Below, in pieces: positions 45,283-53,854 of a DNA stretch of 64,000 bases. The notes beneath the pieces are model-generated. The model was not told where the DNA came from, searched no databases, and was given only the letters and a program-made list of their open reading frames with translations. This DNA is from Paractinoplanes polyasparticus (GTDB lineage: Bacteria > Actinomycetota > Actinomycetes > Mycobacteriales > Micromonosporaceae), in NCBI RefSeq assembly GCF_019710575.1, contig NZ_JAHWFK010000062.1:1-64000 (forward strand), in the 5' to 3' direction. How positions within the stretch are numbered: the stretch's first letter is position 1; every line of letters starts with the position of its first letter. The translations under genes were made by a program, and so were the position numbers.

Positions 45283-46041
45283 ATGAATCCCGTTCAGCGC
45301 TATTGGATGACTGAGTCAAAGAAGATCAACCTCGACTTTGAGGGCTTCCGCAAGGCGGCCACCGATTCCGATGTAAAAGGTGGAGGCAACGAGAGCATCG
45401 TCGCAAACTTACTTAGTAAGAATTTTGCGACTCGCCAGGTGGTTGTCAGTACTCAGGTGATAGACGCTTACGACAAGCAATCGGACGAGGTTGACGTCGT
45501 TATCTGTAATAGATACCAGCCCTTCAATCCGGGTTCAACTCAGCCCCTGCTAATCGCTGAGGGTGTTGACGCGGTGATTCAAGTGAAAGCCTGGCTAGAC
45601 AAAGGCGAGATTAAAAGGGCCTTCAGTAATGCCGCAACGGTGAAGCAGCTTGTGAGGACGTTCGCCAAACATGACTCGGCAGTCGGGGCGGCGGACGGCG
45701 ACTTTGAGCATTTTATTAATAGGATTCCCTACTTCTGCTTCGCCTTCGCGACGAGCACTTCCGACGAAACGCTGCTTAGTCATATAATGGAAGAAGCTAC
45801 TAATTGTTCCGCGGAGCTGCAACCCGACGGATTCTTTATCTTAGAGAAAAGTATGTTTCTGAACATGCGAGACAATAGCACAAGCCTTCTCCTTAATGGC
45901 GTTTCCGGAGGCTGGGCTCATAGCGCTTCGGCTGACCACACTTTGCCGCTGATGCTGCGATATCTATACAGGATCACTCCCGAGATCAACCGAGTTCAGC
46001 ATCCGGTGCTCTTCTATCCAGTCACTCCAGACCTTCTCTAG
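45283..46041 (+). CDS. DUF6602-like protein with PD-(D/E)XK-type core
   Basis: 252 aa and much less GC-rich than its neighbours, using codons such as AAT, TTA and AGA that are rare here. The central pattern is GGNESIVANLLSKNFATR, then QSDEVDVVICNRYQPF and AEGVDAVIQVKAWLD: an Asp followed about 30 residues later by Gln-x-Lys, as in PD-(D/E)XK restriction-type nucleases of the DUF6602 group. The N-terminal ESKKINLDFEGFRKA helix fits too. Such proteins sit in defence islands. Catalysis is unproven. It was probably acquired recently. Confidence 0.65.
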   Translation: MNPVQRYWMTESKKINLDFEGFRKAATDSDVKGGGNESIVANLLSKNFATRQVVVSTQVIDAYDKQSDEVDVVICNRYQPFNPGSTQPLLIAEGVDAVIQVKAWLDKGEIKRAFSNAATVKQLVRTFAKHDSAVGAADGDFEHFINRIPYFCFAFATSTSDETLLSHIMEEATNCSAELQPDGFFILEKSMFLNMRDNSTSLLLNGVSGGWAHSASADHTLPLMLRYLYRITPEINRVQHPVLFYPVTPDLL

Positions 46042-46186
46042 CCGAGATATCAGGCACACTGTTCTGCCGCGATTCGCTCGCCACGGATCGTAAGGGCCAG
46101 TTCACCGGCTCGGCTCGCGGACATGCCGACGAGTGGACTCTGCATCGTCGGCGGAGCGGCCGCCGGGACCTGGCATGATCACTGGG

Positions 46187-46679
46187 ATGAGCGACTGGGG
46201 GCGATTCCTCAACGAGGTCTCGTGGTTCGTTGAACCTGGGCAGACTGTCACGTTGGGTGATCCGCAATCGTGGAGCCGTCCATCGGTTGCGGCCCTGCCG
46301 GTGGTGTCCGGGTTGCTCCGTTCGGCGACCATGACGCCGGTTTCGGTCGGAGGCGAGGCCTACGAGTCGCTGGCGTGGGGGCCGCCGGCCGATGGGAAGG
46401 AGATGGCTCTGTTTCCCGCCCCTTGACGGGCACGGGGACGCCGTCGCAGGGATCCATAAGCTCTTCTGGCAGATCTGCGGCGGGATCGTAGAGACGTTCG
46501 GTGCCCCGACCACTTGGTGGAGCAATCAGAATGAAGTACTCACCACTGACGCCCAAGGTGTACAGGTGGCGGATGCTCTTACCGACTATGCGTGGATTTG
46601 GGAGGACGTGCCGCCCAGCAGCAAGCTCGTCCGGCGCGTAGCCGCAGGGGACGAGTGGCCCGAAGAAAGTTGGGGATAG
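46187..46679 (+). pseudogene. Hypothetical protein, one frameshift
   Basis: SDWGRFLNEVSWFVEPGQTV at the start and GEAYESLAWGPPADGKEMAL end one frame; a one-base change near 46420 (a C-run) continues in another frame as GDAVAGIHKLFWQICGGIVE, TTWWSNQNEVLTTDAQGVQV and a TAG at 46677-46679. Together they would form about 160 aa of unknown family. The stop overlaps the GTG start of the next gene by one base, so the pair was an operon. Confidence 0.6.
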
Positions 46680-47914
46680 TGACTACTGATCGGCGGTCAA
46701 GTGTCAACCTCGGCCCTGACCGGGGCATGTGGCACCCGCGAACCTGGAAAGACGTGGTGGACGCTGCGGCCGGCGGCTTGCTCGATGAGTCCCCTTGGGT
46801 TGACCTGAAGAAGCTCCTCAAACCCGGTAAACCTGGCAACAACGACCTCGCAGTTGACGCCGCCGCCATGGCGCTCGATGGCGGGATGTTGCTCTACGGC
46901 GTCGAGGATCACGACAGCCACGCGGGCAAGGTTGTCGGTGTTGAGCTGGCCGGTCTGGCCGACCGGGTTGATCAGGTCGTCCGCAGCAAAATCCATCCAC
47001 CACTGATGGTTCGCTCGGTCGAGATCGAGGACCCGGCGCGGCCGGGCTGGGGCTGCCTGCTTGTCATCGTGCCGCCAAGTCCGCAGGCACCGCACATGGT
47101 GGACAACGTCTACTACGGCCGCAGCGACCGCGGCAACAGGAAACTGTCCGACCAGGACGTGCGAATGGAACTGGCGCGACGGGCACAGCACCACTCCGAC
47201 GTGTCCGATCAGCTTCGCCTGCTACGTGACGAAGATGCCGCACCGCACGAGCAAGGCCATCTCTACGTGATTGTGCAGCCGCTGGCCGCGCGGGAAGACC
47301 TCATCGCGGACTTCCTGACTGGGGGCGACGCCCAACGAGCGATCCTGCGCTATTCCGAGCAAATCTCCCGCGGGCTCGGTTACAGCTGGTCGCCCGGTCT
47401 CAACGATGCGTCGAGGCCGCAGCGGCGGGCGGACGGCTTGGCCTTCACCTCGTCTTACGACCATGAGATCAAAGAACAGAGCTTCGTAGAGGTAGTCGTG
47501 CGCGAGGACGGTGGGGTAGCGCTTACCTGTGGCCGTGGTACGGACAGCCTGCGCAAGCCCTCGTACGACAACAACGGCTACCGCGTGACCTTCCCGCCGT
47601 TGTTGCTCGGTCTGACCCACAGCGTTCTAGCCCTGGTTGCCCGGCTCGCCGTAGACGTCAGCGGCTATCAGGGTCAATGGAGCGTGGGCGTATTGCTCGA
47701 CGGCATGAAGGGCGCCACCGCCCACCGGGGCAACGCAGGTTTTCATGATGGGACGCCGTACAGCCGGGCGGAGTACGAACAGCAGACCGTGACGAGCACG
47801 GCCGAGCTGGCGGACGACGTGCCGGCGGTTGTGCAACGGCTGCTGGGGAAGCTCATGCGTGGACTGCGAGTAGATGGGCTGCATCTGCCTTATTCACCAG
47901 AAAAACTACGATAG
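46679..47914 (+). CDS. Schlafen/AlbA_2-domain putative DNA-binding protein
   Basis: 411 aa. The N-terminal 140 residues are an AlbA_2/Schlafen-like domain: MWHPRTWKDVVDAAAGGLLD, SPWVDLKKLL, then NDLAVDAAAMALDGGMLLYG with the usual Gly-Gly-x-Leu and GVELAGLADRVDQVVRSKIH. The rest is alpha/beta with GYSWSPGLNDASRPQRRADG and a Lys/Arg-poor tail. Family members occur in defence and regulatory settings. The start GTG 46679 overlaps the upstream stop (TAGTG), which supports it over 46592. The broken gene before it may have been its partner. Confidence 0.75.
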   Translation: MTTDRRSSVNLGPDRGMWHPRTWKDVVDAAAGGLLDESPWVDLKKLLKPGKPGNNDLAVDAAAMALDGGMLLYGVEDHDSHAGKVVGVELAGLADRVDQVVRSKIHPPLMVRSVEIEDPARPGWGCLLVIVPPSPQAPHMVDNVYYGRSDRGNRKLSDQDVRMELARRAQHHSDVSDQLRLLRDEDAAPHEQGHLYVIVQPLAAREDLIADFLTGGDAQRAILRYSEQISRGLGYSWSPGLNDASRPQRRADGLAFTSSYDHEIKEQSFVEVVVREDGGVALTCGRGTDSLRKPSYDNNGYRVTFPPLLLGLTHSVLALVARLAVDVSGYQGQWSVGVLLDGMKGATAHRGNAGFHDGTPYSRAEYEQQTVTSTAELADDVPAVVQRLLGKLMRGLRVDGLHLPYSPEKLR

Positions 47915-48036
47915 GTCAGCAAGACAGCGTCTGCGTAAGGCCTTTATCTGTCCGGAATGCCGCGCGATCGGCCATACAGTCGGTCCATGAGCGCTCCAGA
48001 ACACGGCCGGGCGGACTCCTCAATGCCCGGCACGGG

Positions 48037-48879
48037 CTACCTGCCCTTGGAGATGCGAGTCAGTTGAACGAGTTCTTCGTTCGACATATTGGGGCGGCCT
48101 AGAAATTCACGGGGTAGGGACGTGGACTCTGCGGCCACCGCAAGGGCTCCGCTCGCTAACTGCTCAGCGGTGGGGTCTTTGCGAGCGTCGGCGACCCGGG
48201 CTGACGCCAGCAGGAACCGGTAGGTCACGTTCCGCATGATTCCCTGGGCCTGAACAGCGGCTTCGACGGAGCGTAGAAGCTGGGCGACTTCGTCGACTCG
48301 AGTCTGATCGCCGCCGGCCAGGATGACTTCTGCAAGTCGAAGCTCAACGACACCGGATGTTCCGGACGCACCGATGGGGCTGGCCACGCAGAGACGTAGT
48401 GTCTCCCGTAGCGCTTGTTCCGCCTCCGCGAGCTGGCCCTCCTGGGCAAGGCTGACCCCCAACTGCTCCGAGGCAGCCTTTGCCTCCGTGCCGACCTGGT
48501 CCGCCTCAATTACTCGGCGCAACAGAACTCTGCCTGCCTGCCGAACTTCCGGATCTTGGGAGTCGAGAAGATGAGTCGCTTGAATCCGAATGTACTGAAC
48601 GCGACCGTCGACCCGCGTGCGCTTCAACCTCGCCTCGAACTCGGCTGCGGTAACGACATCCCAGGACGAAGATCGATACCAGTCGTCTCTACCTGACTGC
48701 GCCACCAAGAAATCATGTCGTACCGTCCCTGCTGCCGCGGCATACCCGTCTGACTTCGCAGTGGTCCCGGCTCGCCGACACCAAGACAACCGGAAGGCTT
48801 CCGGATTGGCCGCCGATAAGGCGCGGATGGATCGGCCTGCGACGCCGGTAGCTGGTGGTTGGCGCGCATACAGGGCCAT
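48037..48879 (-). CDS. TPR-type protein, 5' end uncertain
   Basis: Up to 280 aa. From about residue 53 the sequence RHDFLVAQSGRDDWYRSSSW and AEFEARLKRTRVDGRVQYIR resembles the start of actinomycete regulatory TPR proteins, then QLGVSLAQEGQLAEAEQALR is a TPR-like helix pair. The first 50 residues are Arg/Ala-rich and partly lie in the 2-kb repeat, so the true start may be lost and the gene truncated. No partner gene is clear. Confidence 0.55.
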   Translation of the reverse strand: MALYARQPPATGVAGRSIRALSAANPEAFRLSWCRRAGTTAKSDGYAAAAGTVRHDFLVAQSGRDDWYRSSSWDVVTAAEFEARLKRTRVDGRVQYIRIQATHLLDSQDPEVRQAGRVLLRRVIEADQVGTEAKAASEQLGVSLAQEGQLAEAEQALRETLRLCVASPIGASGTSGVVELRLAEVILAGGDQTRVDEVAQLLRSVEAAVQAQGIMRNVTYRFLLASARVADARKDPTAEQLASGALAVAAESTSLPREFLGRPNMSNEELVQLTRISKGR

Positions 48880-49150
48880 CGGGCACCGTTATCCACAACT
48901 CTGTCCACAGGGTTCCGTCGGCCTACACCTCGTCGGGTGCAGTCATGGCCGAATAGCTCATGCGGCTCAAGGACGACAAAGAAGCAAACGCGGCTCACGT
49001 CGACTTGGTGTACGGGGTCTGATCATCGAGTCTGTCCGCCGTAACGGCTGATCGACACGGCTCGAACCTGGCTGCGGGGTGGTGCGGTGACAAATGAGCC
49101 GAGACCGTGGCAGCAGCCCCGCCCGCAGCCGGTGCCCTTGCCGGGCGGGG

Positions 49151-49630
49151 GTGAAGAAGAGCAACACGGTCGCGGTCATCGCTCTCGGTGCTATCGCCTT
49201 GTCGGTGCTGGTGTGCGGTGGCGTGTTCGTCGGTCAGGTCGTCACCGGCGGTCCCGAGCCGACAGCCACCACCGCAGCACCGCGTAACCTCGCTGCCCCG
49301 CCGACCGCGGAAGCCACCCCACCGACGACCGAACCGGTCCCGGACGCTGTTGCGACCACTGCCGAACCGCCGGCGACACCCAGCGCGACCCCGAGCTCGA
49401 GACCGGCGCCGACCACAGCCAAGCCGACGGTGAAGCCAAGGACGAAGAAGCCCAAGCCGCGGCCGACCACAACGACACCACAACCGCGCCCGACGACCAA
49501 AGCACCGACATCGGTGTACTACAAGAACTGCACAGCCGTACGGAAGGCGGGCGCTGACCCGATCTACCGCGGCGATCCCGGCTACGGGCGGCACCTCGAC
49601 CGTGACGGCGACGGGGTCGGCTGCGAGTAG
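49151..49630 (+). CDS. Excalibur calcium-binding domain protein
   Basis: 159 aa from GTG 49151. A membrane segment TVAVIALGAIALSVLVCGGV (about 5-24) is followed by a Thr/Pro/Lys-rich linker and a C-terminal excalibur module, VYYKNCTAVRKAGADPIYRG then GYGRHLDRDGDGVGCE, whose DxDxDG loop binds calcium like an EF-hand half. An upstream GTG at 49087 opens a Pro-rich lead (MTNEPRPWQQPRPQPV) in a different frame, so the gene may have lost its first 20 residues to a frameshift. The protein should be anchored with the excalibur module outside. The pseudogene at 14413 is its broken paralogue. Confidence 0.8.
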   Translation: MKKSNTVAVIALGAIALSVLVCGGVFVGQVVTGGPEPTATTAAPRNLAAPPTAEATPPTTEPVPDAVATTAEPPATPSATPSSRPAPTTAKPTVKPRTKKPKPRPTTTTPQPRPTTKAPTSVYYKNCTAVRKAGADPIYRGDPGYGRHLDRDGDGVGCE

Positions 49631-49867
49631 GAACGCGCTGCCGGGATCGGGTGCCCGGCAGGCTGGGTGAGTAATGACCTTCAGTGACTCATGGCTGCCG
49701 GCCCGCCGGGCTACCCGTCCCCCGTCAACGGTGCAAGGTGCGCTGGTCAGGGGCAAGGTGGCGGGGCGAACTACAGTCTTGTTCTTCGCGGGTCTTTGTC
49801 CGGTTACTGCCATCGACCGTCCCGATACCCGAGTTGCTTGCGTCGTACATGCGTTCTAGCTTGCGGT

Positions 49868-50110
49868 ATGGCGGAGCGGGTCGAGCACCACTTCAACAGG
49901 CGCTACCACGCTGCCCGGCGCGACATCTACCTACTCCGCACCGAGACCGGCTGGCAGGTTGTCGGCCGTGTCGGCGGCTCCGGCGGCCGAGAAGTCACCC
50001 ATTACTTCGACGACGAGGACGACGCCCGCGCGATGATCCAGCGGATGCGCTCCACAGCACCGGCGGGTGAAGACAACTGGGCGCTGATGCCGACGCGACC
50101 GGCTCGATGA
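49868..50110 (+). CDS. Conserved 80-aa hypothetical protein, copy B
   Basis: 80 aa, nearly identical to the protein at 15146; differences are single residues such as Leu-Arg for Ile-His in DIYLLRTETGWQVV. The start at ATG 49868 sits after the same GCTTGCGGT sequence. Both copies are intact while the excalibur partner is broken in one, which suggests independent function. Confidence 0.7.
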   Translation: MAERVEHHFNRRYHAARRDIYLLRTETGWQVVGRVGGSGGREVTHYFDDEDDARAMIQRMRSTAPAGEDNWALMPTRPAR

Positions 50111-50274
50111 CCGGCATGGGCCGGGCGACCGTCACATCGATCACGCTCGCCGCACCAGACCGTAGACCAGTCGAGCGCTGACCGTGTGTTGCCGCTAGCT
50201 CAGGACAGCCATGGAAGAGGGCGCGTGGGCGGGACGGACCTTGTCGGGCTCGGTCCCAGCCCACGGCTGGTGTC

Positions 50275-50901
50275 TCAGGTCTTCTTCTGGCGGCCGACGG
50301 GGATGTCGAATCCCTGTTCGCGTAGCTGGTTCGCCCAGTTGCCGATGGTGCCGATCGACTTGTCGTACTTCTCGGCGAGGGCTTTGAACGAGCCGGCGGC
50401 GGTGAGATCGGCAAGGAACTGCTCACCGCTGGGCCTCTCGCCGCGGCGCCCCGGTGCTGCCGGCGCCGGCGTCGCGGTCACCGAAGCCCTCGCTGCCTTG
50501 GCGGCGCGCCGGCCGGTCGCCTGCGCGGACCGGCCGCGCTTGGGCCGTGGGGTTGGCGCCGGTTCGGCCACTGGCCCAGGCTGTAGCTCGACGGCGGCCT
50601 GTGGTTCAGCCGCGGCCACAGGTTCGAGGGCGGGCGCCGGTGGCGCTGAAGTCGCCACGTCCGGGACGGCCGGTTCGTGCTGGGCGGCACCGTCGGTGAC
50701 GCTATCCGGGGAGTCGGTTGCCTCCGGCTCGTCCGCGGCCAGCGTTCCTGGTACGGCCGGCTCGTCTACGGCCAGGGCAACGCTGTCGGCGTCCGCGAGC
50801 GCCGCCGACAACCAGGCCATGACGCGTTGTTGCGCACTCGGCTCGAGCGGGGACAGCAGCTCGTAGGCGACCTGCATCGCCTGGAGTTCTCGGAAAGCCA
50901 T
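50275..50901 (-). CDS. Ala/Pro-rich protein with C-terminal HTH-like domain, copy B
   Basis: 208 aa, paralogue of the protein at 15558. N-terminal LSPLEPSAQQRVMAWLSAAL, basic KRGRSAQATGRRAAKAARAS and C-terminal GTIGNWANQLREQGFDIPVG are conserved; the Pro/Glu linker is shorter. The start at ATG 50901 has GGAG five bases upstream, as in copy A. Confidence 0.65.
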   Translation of the reverse strand: MAFRELQAMQVAYELLSPLEPSAQQRVMAWLSAALADADSVALAVDEPAVPGTLAADEPEATDSPDSVTDGAAQHEPAVPDVATSAPPAPALEPVAAAEPQAAVELQPGPVAEPAPTPRPKRGRSAQATGRRAAKAARASVTATPAPAAPGRRGERPSGEQFLADLTAAGSFKALAEKYDKSIGTIGNWANQLREQGFDIPVGRQKKT

Positions 50902-51090
50902 ACCTTCTCCACCTTCAAAAATTTGCGGCCGGGGAAACGGCGGCATCGTAGAAGCCGCGCGCGAGAAGCATGGAACGCGGATGACCAGCGCGATCACGCC
51001 TCGCATGGATGATCACATATACCGCCGAGCGGGCGCCTACCTGGGCGCACCACCCGCGGCATGCGGGCGAACCGGCAGGCGTGCACTCGA

Positions 51091-51434
51091 TCGCCTACCT
51101 GCCTTATCGCGACTGGGCGCCACGCAACGACGAAGCAGCGCATGCACCCGGCAGCACCGTACCGTCGAAAGCGGCCACATCATCTGCGCGCGGCTATAGC
51201 GGCCAGTGGCCGGTGCCCGCACACTGACCGGCATGGCGCAGACGAGCCCCCACCTGCCTAGACGAATAGTGCCAACGGTGGATGTCGGCCGCGGGCGGTG
51301 CAATCCGCGACGCCGACGGCAGTCGGCGCAACAACGACCCGCAATGACCGGGGGAACGAGGCCAGCCTTCCTAGATGAAGCCGCTACGTCCGGCCGTTGA
51401 TCGGATCGGTGATGGCCGGGTGATGGCCTTGTGG
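51091..51434. other. Intergenic, nothing recognised
   Basis: About 340 bases after repeat copy B. No gene with clear codon bias; no hairpin terminator seen. Confidence 0.4.
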
Positions 51435-51809
51435 CTACCGGCTCAGGTGTTCGTTCAGCATCTTCCAGACGCCGTTGCGTTTGGTCACGACATTTGTGCC
51501 TCGTCCTTGGCCTGAGGTCGGTTTGCCGTCAACGGTGCCGTTCCAGCGGAAGCGGTACCGGCACACTGCGAGATCATCGGCGATAGCGATCCATTCGAGC
51601 TCTTCGAGTTGGTACACCTCGTCAAAGATCGTGGCGAAGGTACGCTCGACTGCGGCTTTGATCGCGTCGATGCCGTGGTAGGAGCCCTCGGTAAACCAGT
51701 AGGTCGCGCCGTCGGCGATCAGCGGTGCCAGTTCGTCGAAGTCGTGACGGTTGGTCGTTCGCTCGTACTGGTACATGAATGCGGTGAGCTCGGCGTGTGG
51801 GTCCGCCAC
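51435..51809 (-). CDS. SnoaL-like (NTF2-fold) protein
   Basis: 124 aa of the SnoaL-like/DUF4440 kind. It opens ADPHAELTAFMYQYERTTNR, continues HDFDELAPLIADGATYWFTE and GIDAIKAAVERTFATIFDEV, and ends ICRYRFRWNG-type strands and WKMLNEHLSR. The cone-shaped fold binds small ligands and may be an isomerase or a binding protein; a catalytic residue cannot be chosen. The start at GTG 51809 has AGAGAGG about 9 bases upstream. It stands alone. Confidence 0.8.
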   Translation of the reverse strand: MADPHAELTAFMYQYERTTNRHDFDELAPLIADGATYWFTEGSYHGIDAIKAAVERTFATIFDEVYQLEELEWIAIADDLAVCRYRFRWNGTVDGKPTSGQGRGTNVVTKRNGVWKMLNEHLSR

Positions 51810-52148
51810 GTATCGGATCCTCTCTTGTAGCCGGGCAGGTGGCTGGACTGCGTGGTGTGAGCCGCCGTTAGCGATCATGGCTGGTGTCGGCGGGAACAAG
51901 GCGGCCGTCCCCACCGCGCTCGCCGATGCCTGACCGTGGTGCCGCCACATCGAACACGTGCGAACACCCGGCCCTCGGTCCGGCTCGCTGCCGGCAGGGC
52001 ACGCAGCTGCGGCGCCCTAGTTTAGGCGCGCTTTGGCGAGTGGTCCCAGGTCGTCGCTCTGCCGCTTGCATACAGCCTCGATCACGGCGTCCACCTGCTG
52101 GCTGGCAAGAATGACAGCCACAGGTCCGCCCCAAGGCAAGGGCAATGC
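51810..52148. other. Intergenic, possible 34-codon frame
   Basis: A - strand GTG at 52121 opens a 34-residue frame (AVILASQQVDAVIEAVCKRQ) ending at 52017, without a good ribosome site; it may be real but is too short to judge. Nothing else is seen. Confidence 0.3.
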
Positions 52149-52193
52149 AAAACCCCGGCGGCGTGCCCTCGCAGGCAGAGGCGGACCGGGGTC
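52149..52193 (-). terminator. Intrinsic terminator-like hairpin (minus strand)
   Basis: GACCCCGG (52186-52193) pairs with CCGGGG (52153-52158) across a 27-nt loop and is followed by TTTT on the minus strand. It could end transcripts coming from further right, though no gene there is clearly its source. Confidence 0.45.
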
Positions 52194-52593
52194 TTCGCAG
52201 TAACTATAGCGTGCCTTGACGACGAGAGGGAGACCGGGCGCGAAGCCCAACCGGCCTAACTGGCCAACGACGCGCTTGCTGATCGGGTTCACCGCACAGG
52301 CGGCGCATGTCGACGATGTCGTGGCTCAGTCATTCATGACGTTCTGGCTGTTCGGCCGACGGTTGATCATCGATGGGCGCGGGTCGGTCTCGGCGTCCCT
52401 TCAGGAGTTGATCCACCCCTTCGCCGGCGGCTGGCCTCCGTCGGGTGGCCGACGCACCTTCGGCGCATGGTCCGCCTGGTCACCGGGCGCGGCGGCGACA
52501 CCATCACAGATGGCCGCCCCTGGTCGCCCGTTGGTGGGCAAGGGCCTCTCCTGCGCCGCACGGAAAGAGGCCGAGACTCGGCGGAAGTCGGTC
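52194..52593. other. Intergenic, nothing recognised
   Basis: About 400 bases between the hairpin and the TPR gene. A + strand frame crossing it is a shadow of the TPR gene on the other strand. Confidence 0.35.
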
Positions 52594-53451
52594 TCAGGGG
52601 TTGTCGACGAGTTGCTGTGCCCGGCGAAGATTGCGCAGGCGGGCTTCGTACTGCGGGTCGTCGGTGTCGGTCAGTTCCACAATCGTGCGGTAGGAGTCGA
52701 GCGCCGCCGCGAGATCTGCCGACCCTGGATCGACCTCGTCCCGAGTTACCAGCATCGGGCCCAGCAGCAGGTGCGCCCGCCTGACGATGTCGCGGTCGTC
52801 CGGCGCCACGGAGATCGCCTGTCGGGTCAGGTCAATGGCGGTATTCAAGTCCTTGAGCGCACCGTGGGACTCGTCGAACTCATAGCGCGCGTCCAGCGCG
52901 GCGGCGAGGTCGAGCAGCCGCGTCGGATAGTTCGGCACGTCGGGGCCGGCCAGGTCGATCAGGCGGCGGAAGGCGTGCACGAACGTCTCCGCCAGCCCCC
53001 GGCTGGGGGTACGCCGCCATGCGGCTCGGACAGCGGAGGCGTGGCCCTGCATCGCACGCAGCAGCGCCGTGCCGAGGTCGGTGGCCGGCCCGCGACTCAA
53101 GATCTCCTGACGAGTCTGGGGTGTGGCAGTGCGGGGGTCGATCACATAGCCGAGCACTTGCAGTGCGCCGCAGGCGTGGAGTTCCTCGACCGGGTGGCCG
53201 AGGCCCATCGCCCGGATTCTGTGCACCAACGCGACGTCGTTGATGACGCTCGCAGCCAGAGCGCCGGGCCCCGCCTCCGCAGCGCGCACTATCTGATCCA
53301 GGACATCGGATACGTCAGCCAGGACGGCATCGGTCAGCATCGCACCGGCGTCCTCATACTGAACAGCACGATGTATCTGTTCACGCAGCCGCTTGACCGC
53401 CGACGACACCTTCTCTGAGTCGCGTCTGCGCGCACGCCGCCAAGCCACCAT
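52594..53451 (-). CDS. TPR-rich protein
   Basis: 285 aa. The N-terminal basic lead (WRRARRRDSEKVSSAVKRLR) is followed by long helices: LADVSDVLDQIVRAAEAGPG, VHRIRAMGLGHPVEELHACG and then TPR-like pairs RLLDLAAALDARYEFDESHG and DLTRQAISVAPDDRDIVRRA, ending DDPQYEARLRNLRRAQQLVD. A scaffold or sensor role is likely (inference). The start at ATG 53451 is preferred over 53547, which adds an Arg/Gly-rich tail of poor codon use. Confidence 0.65.
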   Translation of the reverse strand: MVAWRRARRRDSEKVSSAVKRLREQIHRAVQYEDAGAMLTDAVLADVSDVLDQIVRAAEAGPGALAASVINDVALVHRIRAMGLGHPVEELHACGALQVLGYVIDPRTATPQTRQEILSRGPATDLGTALLRAMQGHASAVRAAWRRTPSRGLAETFVHAFRRLIDLAGPDVPNYPTRLLDLAAALDARYEFDESHGALKDLNTAIDLTRQAISVAPDDRDIVRRAHLLLGPMLVTRDEVDPGSADLAAALDSYRTIVELTDTDDPQYEARLRNLRRAQQLVDNP

Positions 53452-53854
53452 CCATCCCGTCCTACCGGAACGTCCCCCCACTGTCGACCCCGCCCGCCAG
53501 AGGCTTCCTGCCACCAGGTCTCGGTGTCGTGTCACGCACCGCGCCAACCCGCCAGGACTTCGAGGGCACCAGCATCACCGAGTCGCTGCCGGATCCTGCA
53601 GCCCCGAGGCCGATCCGAAAGCGGATCGGGCCCTATGGCGTCCCGGACGCCGATCATCGGCAGCCACGCGTACACGGCGCCCCCCAGTTGGCGCCGAGCA
53701 GGAGGAACTCGGTGCTGTGGATAGCGGCCGCGGCGGTGGCTGCCCGATGTGCGCCTGATTGAGCGCAGCGCGAGGCCCGCCGGGGATCAGGAAAGAGGAC
53801 GTCGGCACCGCGAACCTCAGCCGCGGCCGTAGCCCGGAGATCCTCCTATGGATT
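53452..53854. other. Intergenic with a possible gene fragment
   Basis: About 400 bases. A - strand piece near 53540-53690 (AVYAWLPMIGVRDAIGPDPL) looks coding but has no start; it may be the tail of a decayed gene next to the IS110. Confidence 0.3.

Larger units (their letters stand above)
48836..51090 (+). repeat. 2-kb direct repeat, copy B
   Basis: Same-orientation match to 14398-16380, about 34.4 kb away, holding the excalibur gene, the 80-aa gene and the HTH-like gene. Copy B keeps the excalibur 5' end that copy A has lost. Confidence 0.9.
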
